Shown here in pieces: positions 54,497-63,350 of a stretch of 64,000 bases of DNA; the first letter of the stretch is position 1, and each line of letters begins with the position of its first letter. The DNA lies in assembly GCF_001645125.1 (NCBI RefSeq), contig NZ_LXKA01000360.1, positions 212,401 to 276,400 on the forward strand. The letters run 5' to 3'. Source of the DNA: Paraburkholderia ginsengiterrae. Its GTDB lineage: Bacteria; Pseudomonadota; Gammaproteobacteria; Burkholderiales; Burkholderiaceae. A program made the position numbers and the translations under genes. The notes under the pieces are model-generated. The model saw nothing but the letters and a program-made list of their open reading frames with translations. It was not told where the DNA came from and made no database searches.

Positions 54497-56515
54497 TCAA
54501 GCCGTCAGTTCCGGCTCCTTACGCTGCGCGGCCAGCGCCGGATATTCGGCAACCAGTTCCTCAAACAGCGTGGCGACGATATCCGCGCCTCCCGGCGCCT
54601 CGTTGCGAGCCACGCGTGCGGCGAGACGGTCGAACATCTGATGTTTGAGAAAGAAGCGCCAGCCAACCGCCACCGATTCGAGGCGCTCGCAAAGCGCCGC
54701 ATAGCGTGCCTTCGTCCATATGGCCTCGTGAGCGCGGCGGTTCGGGCCGTAATCGAAGAAACCGTCGTCGAGTTCGCGCGCGTCGCCCATTGACCCACGC
54801 AATGCCGCTGTCGCCTTCGCGTCCATCGCACCATTTGCCCAGACCACACCATAGACTTCTCGCGCCTGCTGCGCAGATACGCAGCCGCGAAGTACGTCAC
54901 GCTCGACGGCTTCGACCGGGCGGAGCGTCGGCGCCCCGTAGCCGCCGCCACCGTTTCCTTCGAGACGAATCACATCGCCAGGCTTGCAGGCCACGAGATC
55001 GGTATTGCCGAGCACGGTTTCGCTCGCGCTGCGCGGATTGTGCGTGAACACCGACGTGCGCCCCGCCCTGCCACCCTTGACGCCCCACGAACTGAACAGC
55101 GTGCGGTCGCGATTGCGCGCCGTGACGAGTGTGTTCGGCGCGGATACCTTGAACTCCATCACAATCGCAAGGCCGCCACGATACTGGCCCGCGCCGCCGC
55201 TATCACAAACGAGGCCATACTCCTGAATGCGGATTGGCACCTCTGCTTCATTGATTTCCACCGGCGTATTGCGCAGAAACGCCATGTTCGCACCCGACGC
55301 ATCGGACCCGTCGCCGGCCGACGAGCCGCCTGCACCACCGCCTACCGGCCCAATCGAGGCCATGATCGTGCGGCCCGTCGCATCGGTCGTCTTCACGTTG
55401 AGCAGGCACACGCTCGACGCCGGGCACGCGGGCATGCGCTCGGGCAGCGCCTGTGCGAACACGCCAAACACCGCCGCCTGCACTACCACACACGTAAGCG
55501 TGCGCATGCCGACCGCCGCCGGCGCCAGGGGATTAAGCACGCTGCCCAACGGCATCTCGCACGTCGCGATGCGCAACATGCCGGCGTTGAGCAGAATGTC
55601 GGGGTTGAGCGAGTACAGCACGTAGTTCAAGCCGACCAGCAACAGTGCGTGCCGTGGATGACCGCCAGTCGGCACGTTCATCGACGATGCGAGTTGCGGA
55701 TCACTGCCCGTAAAGTCGAAGTGCAGCAGACCGTCGGCCACTGTGAGCGTGAGCGCAATACGCATCGGCTTGCCGCCCACGGCATCTTCATCGACGTATT
55801 CGGCGAAGAAATACCGGCCGTCAGGAATCGTGCGCGCCACCGCGCGTGCCTGGCTCTCCGAATAGTCGAGCAGTTGACCAATGCCAGCCTTGAACGCCTC
55901 CACGCCGAAGCGCTCGACGATTTCGAGCACACGGCGCTCGCCCGTCGCCAGGCTCGCGATCTGCGCCTTCAGGTCGCCGACGTTTTGCGCGGGGGCGCGC
56001 ACGTTCGCCATCATCCACGCCAGCAGCGTTTCGTTGAGCACGCCGCCCTCCACTACCCTCGTCGGCGGAAAACGAATCCCTTCCTGATGGATCTCGGTTA
56101 GCGTACGCGAAAGCGAGGCCGGCACCGCGCCGCCCATATCGGTGTTGTGAATGTGGCCCGCTACGAAGCAGATAATCTCGCCCGCGTAGAACACCGGCTT
56201 CCACATCACGACGTCAGGCGTGTGCGTGGCCACGTAGCCGCTGTACGGGTCGTTGGTCATGCACACGTCACCGGGCCGGTAATCGCTGAAGGAGCGAATC
56301 AGCGGACCGTAGTCGAGTCCCACGTACCAGGTCGCGCCGAACGTGCGCGGCGAAGCAAAGGTCAGTCCGTCGATGCTCGTCAGCGCACACGAAAAATCTT
56401 CGGTTTCCTTTACGAACGTTGAATGTGCGGTGCGCACGAGCGTATAGGCCATGCTCTCGGCGGCCGCCACGCAATAGTTCGCGAAGATCTGCAGTTCCGA
56501 TTTGTCGAATTTCAT
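54497..56515 (-). CDS. hyuB: hydantoinase/oxoprolinase HyuB
   Basis: A 672-residue HyuB-family subunit. The N-terminal region (FANYCVAAAESMAYTLVRTA, FVKETEDFSCAL) and the HNTDMGG motif are typical. The C-terminal 80-90 residues (from about 585) extend beyond ordinary HyuB proteins and may be a regulatory or assembly part, as in acetophenone or acetone carboxylase-type relatives. It works with HyuA to open a cyclic amide or activate a carbonyl using ATP. Start 9 bases after the hyuA stop. Confidence 0.9.
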   Translation of the reverse strand: MKFDKSELQIFANYCVAAAESMAYTLVRTAHSTFVKETEDFSCALTSIDGLTFASPRTFGATWYVGLDYGPLIRSFSDYRPGDVCMTNDPYSGYVATHTPDVVMWKPVFYAGEIICFVAGHIHNTDMGGAVPASLSRTLTEIHQEGIRFPPTRVVEGGVLNETLLAWMMANVRAPAQNVGDLKAQIASLATGERRVLEIVERFGVEAFKAGIGQLLDYSESQARAVARTIPDGRYFFAEYVDEDAVGGKPMRIALTLTVADGLLHFDFTGSDPQLASSMNVPTGGHPRHALLLVGLNYVLYSLNPDILLNAGMLRIATCEMPLGSVLNPLAPAAVGMRTLTCVVVQAAVFGVFAQALPERMPACPASSVCLLNVKTTDATGRTIMASIGPVGGGAGGSSAGDGSDASGANMAFLRNTPVEINEAEVPIRIQEYGLVCDSGGAGQYRGGLAIVMEFKVSAPNTLVTARNRDRTLFSSWGVKGGRAGRTSVFTHNPRSASETVLGNTDLVACKPGDVIRLEGNGGGGYGAPTLRPVEAVERDVLRGCVSAQQAREVYGVVWANGAMDAKATAALRGSMGDARELDDGFFDYGPNRRAHEAIWTKARYAALCERLESVAVGWRFFLKHQMFDRLAARVARNEAPGGADIVATLFEELVAEYPALAAQRKEPELTA

Positions 56516-56524
56516 GGTCGGCCT

Positions 56525-58576
56525 TCAAGATTGGATGGTGCGGTTCACCAGAACCAGATTGCCGTATGCGTCGACGTTCACCGTAAAGCCGGGCAACACA
56601 CAGGTGGTCGCGTCGTCCTGCGATATCACCGCGGGGCCGTCGAACGTTTGACCCGCGCGCAAATCGGCGCGGCGATAGAGCGGAATGCGGTGCGAGGCGT
56701 CGTCCATCCATACGTCGATCTCGCGCAGCGGCACTGGAACGGCGACGCTTGCTTCGATTCGCTCGAGTTCGGGCTTTGGCGTGGCCGAGGCGATGACGAG
56801 CCGCAGCGCGACGACCTGGATTCCGGCCCCGGCGTCGCTGTGACCATAGAGACGGTCGTGCTCGCGATGGAACGCCGCCCGAATCGCCGCAACATCGCGC
56901 CCTGCTATCGCGGCTGCGTTGATTGGCGTCTCGATCTCGAACGACTGACCGCGATAACGCATGTCGGCCGTGAGCACGAGGGAGGCGCCCTCGCTGTGGC
57001 CGATCTGGTGCGCCATCCACGCGCGGGCCTCAGCTTCGAGTACCTTCGCGTCTTCGGCCAGCAGCGCCAGTGTCACATCGTTCAGCTCGTAGTAGGTCGT
57101 CTTGACGAAATCGTTCTTGATGTCGGCAATGAGGCCGCCCAATGCACTCAGCACGCCTGGTGTGACCGGCACCGTCACGTTCGGCATATTCAGCGCGCGC
57201 GCGAGGTAGCAGCCAAGCATCGGACCCGCGCCGCCGAACGGCAGCAGCGTGAATGTGCGCGGATCGATGCCAAAACGCGAAACGAGCCGGCTCGTTCCTG
57301 CATACATGCTCGACGTCGAAACGCGGATGATCGCCTCGGCCGTTTGCTCGACACTCTTGCCGAGGCGCTCGGCGAGCGCGCCGATCGCACGGCGTGCGGC
57401 CGTGCGATCGAGCGTGACTGAGTTGTAGCCCAGATCGGACTGGCCGAGTATGCCCATCACGGCGAAGGCGTCGGTGATCGTGGGCTGCTCGCCGCCGCGA
57501 CCATAGCATACCGGTCCTGGATTCGACCCCGCGCTGTTGGGCCCTACCTTTAGTACGCCAAAATCATCAACCCAGGCAATAGAGCCGCCTCCGTCGCCGA
57601 TCGACGAGACCGATACCGAGGGAATATGAATCTGAAAGTCCCCGATATACTCGCCCGTCGCATACTGAACGTTGCCGTCGACGATCAACGCGACGTCTGC
57701 CGTGGTGCCGCCGATATCGAGGCTCATGCAATTCTTGATACCGCACTGACTGGCGATATACGCGGCGCCAATCACGCCCGACGCGGTGCCGGACAAGATC
57801 ATCTGCACGCAGTTCGTCTTGCCGTTTTCGGCGCTCATCACGCCACCGTTAGATTTCGTCACCTTCAGCTCAGCCGGCACCCCCACCTCAGCGAGCGCCG
57901 ACTGCAAACGCGTGAGATAGTTCGCCACCTTCGGCTGCACATAGCCGCTGATGATCGCCGTGGAGGTGCGCTCATACTCGCGGATGATCGGCCACACCTC
58001 GTGTGAGCACGACACGAACAACTCCGGGCAATGCTTCGCAATCAGCGCCTTCACCGCGTTCTCATGCTGCGGATTGCGGTATGCATGCAACAGCGAGATC
58101 ACCACGCCTTCGCAGCCGGCGGCCCGAATACCCTCGATTGCCGCGAGCACGCTCGCTTCGTCGACCGGCGCCTCCTCGCTGCCGTCCGCCGCCAGTCGTC
58201 CTTTCACGCCGAACACGCGATCGCGCGGGATCAGCGGCTCCGGCCGCTTCGACAGCAAGTGATACATGTCGGGAATCTTCAGGCGCGCAATCTCCAGCAC
58301 GTCCTCGAACTTCTCCGTCGTGACGAGCGCAAGACGCAGCCCCTTGCGCTGCACCACGGCGTTCACGCCGACCGTCGTTCCGTGCGTGAAATAAGCCACC
58401 TCTTTCGCGTCTATACCGTAGCGCTCGATCAGCCCCGTCATCCCGGCCAGCACTTCGCTACCGGGATTGTCGGGCCGAGAGAACACCTTGAGCGTGCGGA
58501 TCTTGCGTGAGTCCTCGTCCAACACCGCAAAGTCGGTGAAGGAACCGCCGATGTCCACTCCGATTCTTAAACTCAT
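56525..58576 (-). CDS. hyuA: hydantoinase/oxoprolinase HyuA
   Basis: A 683-residue ASKHA-type ATPase subunit. N-terminal Hydant_A_N domain (RIGVDIGGSFTDFAVLDED, THGTTVGVNAVVQR) and the main domain with SLDIGGTTADVALI and PFGGAGPM. Together with HyuB it performs ATP-dependent ring opening (hydantoin, 5-oxoproline) or carboxylation. Substrate unknown here. It follows a Pot-type binding protein gene, so the imported solute is presumably its substrate. Confidence 0.92.
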   Translation of the reverse strand: MSLRIGVDIGGSFTDFAVLDEDSRKIRTLKVFSRPDNPGSEVLAGMTGLIERYGIDAKEVAYFTHGTTVGVNAVVQRKGLRLALVTTEKFEDVLEIARLKIPDMYHLLSKRPEPLIPRDRVFGVKGRLAADGSEEAPVDEASVLAAIEGIRAAGCEGVVISLLHAYRNPQHENAVKALIAKHCPELFVSCSHEVWPIIREYERTSTAIISGYVQPKVANYLTRLQSALAEVGVPAELKVTKSNGGVMSAENGKTNCVQMILSGTASGVIGAAYIASQCGIKNCMSLDIGGTTADVALIVDGNVQYATGEYIGDFQIHIPSVSVSSIGDGGGSIAWVDDFGVLKVGPNSAGSNPGPVCYGRGGEQPTITDAFAVMGILGQSDLGYNSVTLDRTAARRAIGALAERLGKSVEQTAEAIIRVSTSSMYAGTSRLVSRFGIDPRTFTLLPFGGAGPMLGCYLARALNMPNVTVPVTPGVLSALGGLIADIKNDFVKTTYYELNDVTLALLAEDAKVLEAEARAWMAHQIGHSEGASLVLTADMRYRGQSFEIETPINAAAIAGRDVAAIRAAFHREHDRLYGHSDAGAGIQVVALRLVIASATPKPELERIEASVAVPVPLREIDVWMDDASHRIPLYRRADLRAGQTFDGPAVISQDDATTCVLPGFTVNVDAYGNLVLVNRTIQS

Positions 58577-58597
58577 GAACTTGATCCCCTGTTGAGG

Positions 58598-59629
58598 TCA
58601 ACGACCGATCTGCTTGTTCCACTGTTCGACCCACTGGGGCGTCTTTTGCGAAATCACGTCGAACGGCAGCCACATCGAGTCGTTGTCTTTTGCCACTCGC
58701 TGTGCCACCTTGTCCGTGTACTTCACATCCTTGTTCGATGCCGAATACTGCATCGCATTGGCGAAACAGCTTTGGCCCTCGGCCGACGCAATCTCGTTCA
58801 TGAACTGGAAGCCAAGCGGCGAACCGTTCTTGACTTTCTGCACCATTGTCGGGAACGCCACCGCGCCCGGCTGCGGATTGACATAGCCGATATCCGGGTT
58901 GTTCGCGTCGTGCTCGGCCCACGCGCGGCCGTCGAAGTACATCGCCATGTCGATATCGCCCGATTTGAGCGCGATGAGCGGGGAGTTCGGCTCGCTATAG
59001 AACGTGACGTTGCCGCTCCGCTGCATCTTCTTGATCTCGTCGAGGCCGGGCTGAACGTTGTCGAGGCTGCCGCCATACACCTTCGCGAACAGCCCGATCA
59101 GTCCCTGCGCAGTTCCCACATAGGCGATTCCGGGCAACGCGACGTGCCACTTGCCGGCGATCGTGCCGTCGACAAACTCTTTCCAGGTCTTCGGCGGATT
59201 CGGCACGGCCTTCTTGCTGTACATCAGACCAAAGTCGCCATAGGCGATCGGAAAGCCATACCCCTTGCCGTACGCAATCATGTCCGGCTTGATGTCCTTC
59301 AGGTTCGGGATCGCGGTCGTATTGATCGGCTCGACGAGCCCGCGCTGACGCGCGATCTCGCCGCTATCCACGAGACCGATCATCACGTCGATAGGCGGAT
59401 GCGCGGGGTTCGCGCCGATCTGGTTAATCCACTGCATTGGGCTGCCGAGGATCACGTCTACCGACTTGCCGGTCTGCTTTTCGAACGGCTGCACGAAGCA
59501 CTTGCGGTACGCCTGCTCCCACGCGCCGCCGTATGCAGTCACTGTCAGGTCGGCTGCCTGCGCGGCGATCGCGGCGACACAAAGCGAAAGAGTCAGTGAG
59601 ACTACACGTAATGCACGAGAGGCTTTCAT
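58598..59629 (-). CDS. ABC substrate-binding protein, PotD class
   Basis: A 343-residue periplasmic protein with a Sec signal peptide (about 1-25, ending AAQAA) and the PotD-like fold (LTVTAYGGAWEQAYRKCFVQ, PFEKQTGKSVDVILGS, ALKSGDIDMAMYFDGRAW). It captures the solute for the upper importer. Start MKASRALRVV after GGAG. Fourth gene of the upper operon. Confidence 0.9.
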   Translation of the reverse strand: MKASRALRVVSLTLSLCVAAIAAQAADLTVTAYGGAWEQAYRKCFVQPFEKQTGKSVDVILGSPMQWINQIGANPAHPPIDVMIGLVDSGEIARQRGLVEPINTTAIPNLKDIKPDMIAYGKGYGFPIAYGDFGLMYSKKAVPNPPKTWKEFVDGTIAGKWHVALPGIAYVGTAQGLIGLFAKVYGGSLDNVQPGLDEIKKMQRSGNVTFYSEPNSPLIALKSGDIDMAMYFDGRAWAEHDANNPDIGYVNPQPGAVAFPTMVQKVKNGSPLGFQFMNEIASAEGQSCFANAMQYSASNKDVKYTDKVAQRVAKDNDSMWLPFDVISQKTPQWVEQWNKQIGR

Positions 59630-59675
59630 TTGGACTCCATAGCGTGATAGTGTGGCAAGCGAATCGGCAATCATG

Positions 59676-60497
59676 TCATTGCGTCGTCAACGCGCGCAGG
59701 CCGTAGGTTTTTTCGACGATCAGCAGCAGCAGCACTGTAATGCCCATCTGCACGGTGCTGATTGCCGCAATGGCGGGATCAAACTGGTTCTGTAGATAGG
59801 ACAGCATGACGACCGGCAGCGTCGTGACGTTTGCGGTGCCAAAGAAGTACGACACGCCGAGATTGTCGAGCGACACGAGAATCGAAAAGAGCCCGCCCGC
59901 GAAAATGCCGGGGGCGATCAGCGGCAGCGTTACATGGCAGAACGTCTGCCATTGGCTTGCACCCAATACAGCTGCCGCTTCGAGGTACGAAGCCTGCGTG
60001 TTGCGGTACGTGGCGAGCGTAGTGCGCATCACATACGGCACCGACACCACCGTATGCGCGATCAGCAGGGCCGTGAAAGACACGCCAATGCCAATATTCG
60101 AGAGAAAGTACAGCAGCGAAAGACCGATCACCAGCGCCGGTATCGCAATGGGCGCGAGCAGGAATGTAGTGAGCGCGGTAGCCATGCGGCCGCTGCTGCG
60201 GCCCACGCCGATCGCAGCCGGCACGGCGACCAGGATCGCGATGAACGATGCGCTAAGCGCCAGATATAGGCTCGTCAGTAGCGAGTCGACAAACGGCCGG
60301 TACTCCCAGAGCCGGTGATACCAGCGCAGCGAGAAGCCGCTGATCGGCACCGCGATCGATTCGTCCGCCGAGAACGACACGAGCACAACAACCACGATCG
60401 GTGCGATCAACGCGACGAAGAAAAGCGCCGTGAAGCACGAGAGCGATGCGGCGCCGGCGCGTGCCGCGTGTTTGTCCAGCGTACCGGCCCGCATCAT
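59676..60497 (-). CDS. ABC permease, PotC type
   Basis: A 273-residue inner-membrane permease with six helices and the EAA loop EAAAVLGASQWQTFCHVTLP. GGAGAG precedes an ATGATG start that overlaps the stop of the upstream permease gene. Pairs with the PotB-type protein. Confidence 0.9.
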   Translation of the reverse strand: MMRAGTLDKHAARAGAASLSCFTALFFVALIAPIVVVVLVSFSADESIAVPISGFSLRWYHRLWEYRPFVDSLLTSLYLALSASFIAILVAVPAAIGVGRSSGRMATALTTFLLAPIAIPALVIGLSLLYFLSNIGIGVSFTALLIAHTVVSVPYVMRTTLATYRNTQASYLEAAAVLGASQWQTFCHVTLPLIAPGIFAGGLFSILVSLDNLGVSYFFGTANVTTLPVVMLSYLQNQFDPAIAAISTVQMGITVLLLLIVEKTYGLRALTTQ

Positions 60498-61390
60498 TGC
60501 GACTCTCCTTTGCCGCCTGCCAGGCGCAGCTGAATATATAGACAGCCGAGCACGATTACGAGCAGCAGGTTGCCCATGGCGCTTGCGAAGCTCAAGTCCT
60601 GGGTCAGCGAGAACTGTTGAAAGATCAGGAGCGGCAGCGTGACCACGCTGCCGTCGCCGAGCAGGAGCTGAGTGACGAAGCTGCCGCTCGTCAGCATGAA
60701 CACTAGTACGCAACCCGTCATGATGCCTTCGGCTGCAAGCGGCAACGTGACGAGCACGAAGGTCCGAATCGCACCCGCGCCAAGAATGCGCGCTGATTCT
60801 TCGAGCCGCCGGTCCACGCCGCGCAGAACCGGCACGATCGAAAGCACCATGAATGGCACCATCACATGCACGATGCCGATATACACGCCTAGCGGCCCCC
60901 CAAGCACGTGCAACGGCCGCTCGATCAGATTCAGCCACAGCAGTAGGTCGTTCACAGGCCCGTGGCGCCCGAACAGCACTCGCCAGCCAAACGTGCGCAT
61001 GATGATCGAGGTGAGCAGCGGCGCGATCAGCAGGAATAGCATCGGCATAGCCAGGCGTCCCGCGCGGCGTACCATGAAGTGCGCAACGGGATAGCCGATC
61101 GCAAGGCACAGCAGCATCGAAACGAAGCTGACCTGGAGCGTTTCGACAATCACGCCGCGATAGTATGGATCGAAGTACAGCTTCTCGTAGTTCGCGAGCG
61201 GATTGCCGCTTGCCGTGGATAAGTTCGTATCGAGCCCGAAGCTCCGCACGGCATTGCCGATCAGCGGGAGCGCGAAGAACACGAGTAGCAGCACGACCGC
61301 CGGGGCGCACAGCAGCGCCACGCGAGCCGCAGCGGAGCGCGCGCGGCTGCGCGATAGCGGCACCGACGAAGTGATGGTTGGCGATGACAT
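60494..61390 (-). CDS. ABC permease, PotB type
   Basis: A 298-residue inner-membrane permease with six helices and the EAA loop EESARILGAGAIRTFVLVTL. It overlaps the ATPase gene upstream by one base and the PotC-type gene downstream by four, so the three are tightly coupled. Confidence 0.9.
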   Translation of the reverse strand: MSSPTITSSVPLSRSRARSAAARVALLCAPAVVLLLVFFALPLIGNAVRSFGLDTNLSTASGNPLANYEKLYFDPYYRGVIVETLQVSFVSMLLCLAIGYPVAHFMVRRAGRLAMPMLFLLIAPLLTSIIMRTFGWRVLFGRHGPVNDLLLWLNLIERPLHVLGGPLGVYIGIVHVMVPFMVLSIVPVLRGVDRRLEESARILGAGAIRTFVLVTLPLAAEGIMTGCVLVFMLTSGSFVTQLLLGDGSVVTLPLLIFQQFSLTQDLSFASAMGNLLLVIVLGCLYIQLRLAGGKGESQ

Positions 61391-62625
61391 CAGCGCGCTC
61401 CTTCGCTAGCGAGCGGGGTCGAGCGGCCGAAGGGCGTCGAGTGCGCACCCGACGCAGGGAGCGGCACTTCGTCGGGCTCGAGCGTGATCACATCGTGTGG
61501 CGCGAACGATACCGTCACGGCTTCGCCGCGCGCATGGCCGGCGTGATCGGTGGAAAACGCTTGCTGGCACGCATAGACACCGGAGCCGAGGCCCGGCACG
61601 TCAAGCTCGTATGAATGCTGCGAACCGCGGAACACATGCTGCACGATCCGGCCGCGAAATTGCAGGTGTCCGGGCTTCGGCGCGTTCAGTGCGATTTTTT
61701 CGGGGCGCACGGCCAACTCGAGCGCGTTCGGCAAGTCGCGTTGCAGGGATTGCGGCAACGCAAGCGTGAGTTCGACGCCAGGTTCAGCGCCCACGGGCGA
61801 GGTCATCACTGTCATTGTGTGGGCGCTGCGCGCGCTCACTCGGCACGCGAAGATATTGGCGGCACCGAGGAATTCGGCGACGAAGCGATTGCGCGGATGG
61901 TCATAGACTTCGCGCGGCGCACCGGTTTGCAGGATGCGACCATGGCTCATCACGACGATGCGATCACTCATCGTCATCGCCTCTTCCTGGTCGTGCGTGA
62001 CCATCACACTCGTGATACCGAGGCTCTGTTGCAGGCTGCGAATCTCGAACTGCATGCCTTCGCGCAGGTTCTTGTCGAGTGCGCCAAGCGGTTCGTCCAG
62101 CAGCAGCACGGACGGATCATTCACGATCGCGCGCGCCAGCGCGACGCGCTGCTGCTGACCGCCCGAAAGCTGAGAGATGCGGCGCTCGCCATACTCCGGC
62201 AGGCGAATGAGGTCGAGCATGCGCTTCGTCGCCGCCGCAATCTCCGCCTTTTTCGCACCTGCCATGCGCAGACCGAAGCCAATGTTCCCACCGACTGTCA
62301 TGTGCGGGAACAGGCTGTAGTTCTGAAACACCATGCCGAGGCCGCGCTTGTTCGGCGGTAGTGCCGAAACGTCCGCGCCGCCAATCTGCACAGTTCCCGT
62401 ATCAGGGAAATCGAAGCCGGCGATCAGGCGCAGCGTCGTGGTCTTACCGCAGCCCGAAGGACCGAGAAGCGACACGAGTTCACCCGGCTCCACGTTCAGC
62501 GTAAGCATGTCCAGCGCGAGCGCGTTGCCGTAGCGCTTGCTCACGGCCTCGAGCGCGAGACTCTTCGAACCCGCTTTGGAAGTTGCGGAAGATCTGTGCG
62601 CTGTCGCTTGAGGAGGGCAATTCAT
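61390..62625 (-). CDS. ABC transporter ATP-binding protein, PotA type
   Basis: A 411-residue ATPase with Walker A GPSGCGKTT, Q-loop FQNYSLFPHMTV, signature LSGGQQQR, Walker B VLLLDEPLGALD and TOBE domain after about 290. It heads the upper operon: ATPase, two permeases, binding protein, hyuA, hyuB. AGGGAG before the ATG. A short low-complexity tail ends the protein. Confidence 0.92.
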   Translation of the reverse strand: MNCPPQATAHRSSATSKAGSKSLALEAVSKRYGNALALDMLTLNVEPGELVSLLGPSGCGKTTTLRLIAGFDFPDTGTVQIGGADVSALPPNKRGLGMVFQNYSLFPHMTVGGNIGFGLRMAGAKKAEIAAATKRMLDLIRLPEYGERRISQLSGGQQQRVALARAIVNDPSVLLLDEPLGALDKNLREGMQFEIRSLQQSLGITSVMVTHDQEEAMTMSDRIVVMSHGRILQTGAPREVYDHPRNRFVAEFLGAANIFACRVSARSAHTMTVMTSPVGAEPGVELTLALPQSLQRDLPNALELAVRPEKIALNAPKPGHLQFRGRIVQHVFRGSQHSYELDVPGLGSGVYACQQAFSTDHAGHARGEAVTVSFAPHDVITLEPDEVPLPASGAHSTPFGRSTPLASEGAR

Positions 62626-62668
62626 TCGAACTCCCTAATACTGGAACGGGATTAGTCGGTCTTGTTCA

Positions 62669-63304
62669 TCAAGCCGCGGGCAGGACGTTCGATAACACAC
62701 GCATTTCCTGATCGAGCGCGTGAATCAGTCGTTCGAGTTGGCGGTCGAGCCATTCGGCTTCGTGCCCCGCGAAAAAGGTGTCGAGGAAAATTCCTCGCAT
62801 CGTCGAAAGCAGGAACGGCAGCAGCATAGTCAAAGCGCGCTTTGTATGTGGCCTGAGCGCGACATTGGTATTGATCGCCTGGTACATTTGCTCGCGCGTG
62901 CGGGCACGATGCGCTTTCAGCGCGTCGTACATTTCGCTATCTGGACGCAGGCCGAGGTTGATCTCCCACACGGCCCAATAGCGCCGGCTGCCATAGAACG
63001 ACCACAGCGAGGTGACGATCGCGCGCGCCGGCGCGTCATCGTGTAGGTCGGCATCGCGCAGCGCGCGCAAGAGCGCAAGCGCCTCATCAGCAAGCTCGTC
63101 GAGCACCGCGAAAAGCAGGCTTTCCTTGGTCGGGAAATGATGGTGCAACGCGCCCGTCGTCACGCCCGTGTGCAGCGCGATGGCTGCGGTCGTCGTCCTC
63201 GCAAACCCTTGCTCACTCAGCAGTGCGATTGTGGACTGCACGAGCGCGGCCCGCGCGAGCGCGGTTCGATCTGCCTGGGTGCGACGCTTTTCTGCAAGTG
63301 ACAT
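62669..63304 (-). CDS. TetR-family repressor
   Basis: A 211-residue regulator. N-terminal helix-turn-helix (ALLSEQGFARTTTAAIALHT, GVTTGALHHHFPTKESLLFA) and a C-terminal ligand domain. It is the first gene of the leftward cluster, 43 bases before the ATPase gene, and probably represses itself and the cluster. A perfect dyad (63333-63350) lies 29 bases before its ATG. The inducer is unknown, probably the transported solute or a breakdown product. GGAGAG precedes the ATG at 63304. Confidence 0.9.
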   Translation of the reverse strand: MSLAEKRRTQADRTALARAALVQSTIALLSEQGFARTTTAAIALHTGVTTGALHHHFPTKESLLFAVLDELADEALALLRALRDADLHDDAPARAIVTSLWSFYGSRRYWAVWEINLGLRPDSEMYDALKAHRARTREQMYQAINTNVALRPHTKRALTMLLPFLLSTMRGIFLDTFFAGHEAEWLDRQLERLIHALDQEMRVLSNVLPAA

Positions 63305-63332
63305 CACTGCTCTCCGTGAGGTCCCATTTAAG

Positions 63333-63350
63333 ATACCAACTGATTGGTAT
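63333..63350. promoter_or_regulatory. TetR operator, perfect 7-4-7 dyad
   Basis: ATACCAA-CTGA-TTGGTAT is a perfect inverted repeat directly upstream of the TetR gene, where a bound repressor would block its promoter. Confidence 0.7.

Noticed and set aside
58592-59599. Long plus-strand ORF opposite the binding-protein gene
   Set aside because: Arg/His-rich translation typical of antisense shadow. The minus-strand gene is complete and recognised.
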